From Variovorax sp. J2L1-78 (GTDB lineage: Bacteria; Pseudomonadota; Gammaproteobacteria; Burkholderiales; Burkholderiaceae_C), in the NCBI RefSeq assembly GCF_030317205.1, contig NZ_JASZYB010000001.1, positions 1,550,001 to 1,614,000 of the forward strand: a stretch of 64,000 nucleotides of DNA, written 5' to 3'. The first letter of the stretch is position 1. Every line of letters starts with the position of its first letter. Made by a program: the position numbers and the translations under genes. This document shows positions 63,537 through 64,000 of this stretch, piece after piece. The notes beneath the pieces were generated by a model. It saw only the letters and a program-made list of their open reading frames with translations. It was not told the DNA's origin and made no database searches.

Positions 63537-64000
63537 ACCCGCTGGCCGCCACGCGCCGACGCATCGACGGCTGGTTCCTGTCGCGCCGGCCGCCGAGCGA
63601 TACGCTGGCGCTGACGCAGCGCAATGTCTACATCGTCCCGACGCCGGCCGGCTGGATGCTGGCCGCCACGCTGCTCGTGCTGCTGGTCGCGTCGATCAAC
63701 TACCAGCTCAACCTCGGCTACCTGCTGACCTTCATGCTGGCCGGCTGCGTGGCGGTCGGCATGCACGTGAGCCACGCGACGCTGCGCGGCCTCTCGATGC
63801 ACCTGATGCCGCCGGACCCGCAGTACGCCGGCAGCGCGGCCGTCTTCCGCGTGGTGCTGCACAACGCGCGCCGCAGCGTGCGCTACGGCATCGGCCTGGC
63901 GGCGCGTGGCAGCGGGCACTGGGCCTGGTGCGACGTGCCAGCGCAGGGGAGCGAGACGGTCGAGATCGCCTTCCAACCCGTACGGCGCGGCCTGCATGCC
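63533..64000 (+). CDS. DUF58-domain membrane protein, 5' fragment
   Basis: The first 156 codons are in the window. The GTG at 63533 overlaps the MoxR stop (GTGA). Two hydrophobic segments (about residues 38-58 and 60-80) precede a domain that starts in the style of DUF58 partners of MoxR. The gene runs off the right edge. The moxR-DUF58 pairing is standard and supports the call. Confidence 0.85.

Overview
The window is GC-rich, densely packed DNA of a Gram-negative betaproteobacterium, most likely a member of the Burkholderiales close to Comamonadaceae (Variovorax-like). That placement is an inference from gene content: an arsRCB operon, a cydDCABX operon, an etfBA pair beside an acyl-CoA dehydrogenase, pca genes, DUF3108 and HAAT transport genes. 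Many genes overlap by ATGA, GTGA or TGATG junctions and GTG starts are common. I see no tRNA, rRNA, insertion sequence, CRISPR array or prophage. No gene-free stretch exceeds about 260 bases; the longest are 7817-8074, 29995-30212 and 54147-54363.

Bases 1-6049 hold the end of a molybdenum-hydroxylase operon (FAD subunit, 2Fe-2S subunit, CoxG-like protein) followed by a complete branched-chain amino-acid-type ABC transporter (binding protein, LivH, LivM, LivG, LivF). An M30-type lipoprotein metallopeptidase (6095-7816) and an arsRCB operon with a clear operator (8075-10285) follow.

Bases 10356-37363 are the centre of interest: about 24 genes that look like a dedicated sphingolipid island. It has a serine-palmitoyltransferase-like enzyme coupled to its own acyl carrier protein, two fatty-acyl-AMP ligases (one with a fused carrier domain), a phosphopantetheinyl transferase, a GNAT protein resembling bacterial ceramide synthase and an atypical SDR resembling bacterial ceramide reductase. 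It also has a lipid kinase of the DAG/ceramide kinase family, a Tam41-like CTP:phospholipid nucleotidyltransferase, two CDP-alcohol phosphatidyltransferases, two further nucleotidyltransferases, a P450, a fatty-acid desaturase, glycosyltransferase-like proteins, an MsbA-like ABC transporter and a divergent LptF/LptG pair. The simplest joint reading is synthesis, headgroup activation through CDP, chain modification and export of an acidic or glycosylated sphingolipid. The CDP-ceramide step and the LptFG export step are my inferences.

Bases 37460-46348 return to ordinary chromosome: a small degenerate HNH-like exported protein, a pcaB-pcaC-MFS-pcaD-deaminase operon, a rhomboid protease, an MFS permease coupled to aroC, a cupin and a GbsR/MarR-type regulator. 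From 46415 to 54194 lie a D,D-carboxypeptidase and the cytochrome bd operon cydDCABX, including a 40-residue CydX. The GbsR-type gene and cydD carry nearly identical TTTCAG-N6-CTGAAA palindromes, which suggests that this regulator controls cytochrome bd. From 54364 to 64000 come an acyltransferase-3 membrane protein, a nitronate monooxygenase, an acyl-CoA dehydrogenase, etfAB with a UUCG-type terminator, an MscS channel, a histone-deacetylase-family amidohydrolase, and the start of a MoxR/DUF58 operon cut by the window edge.
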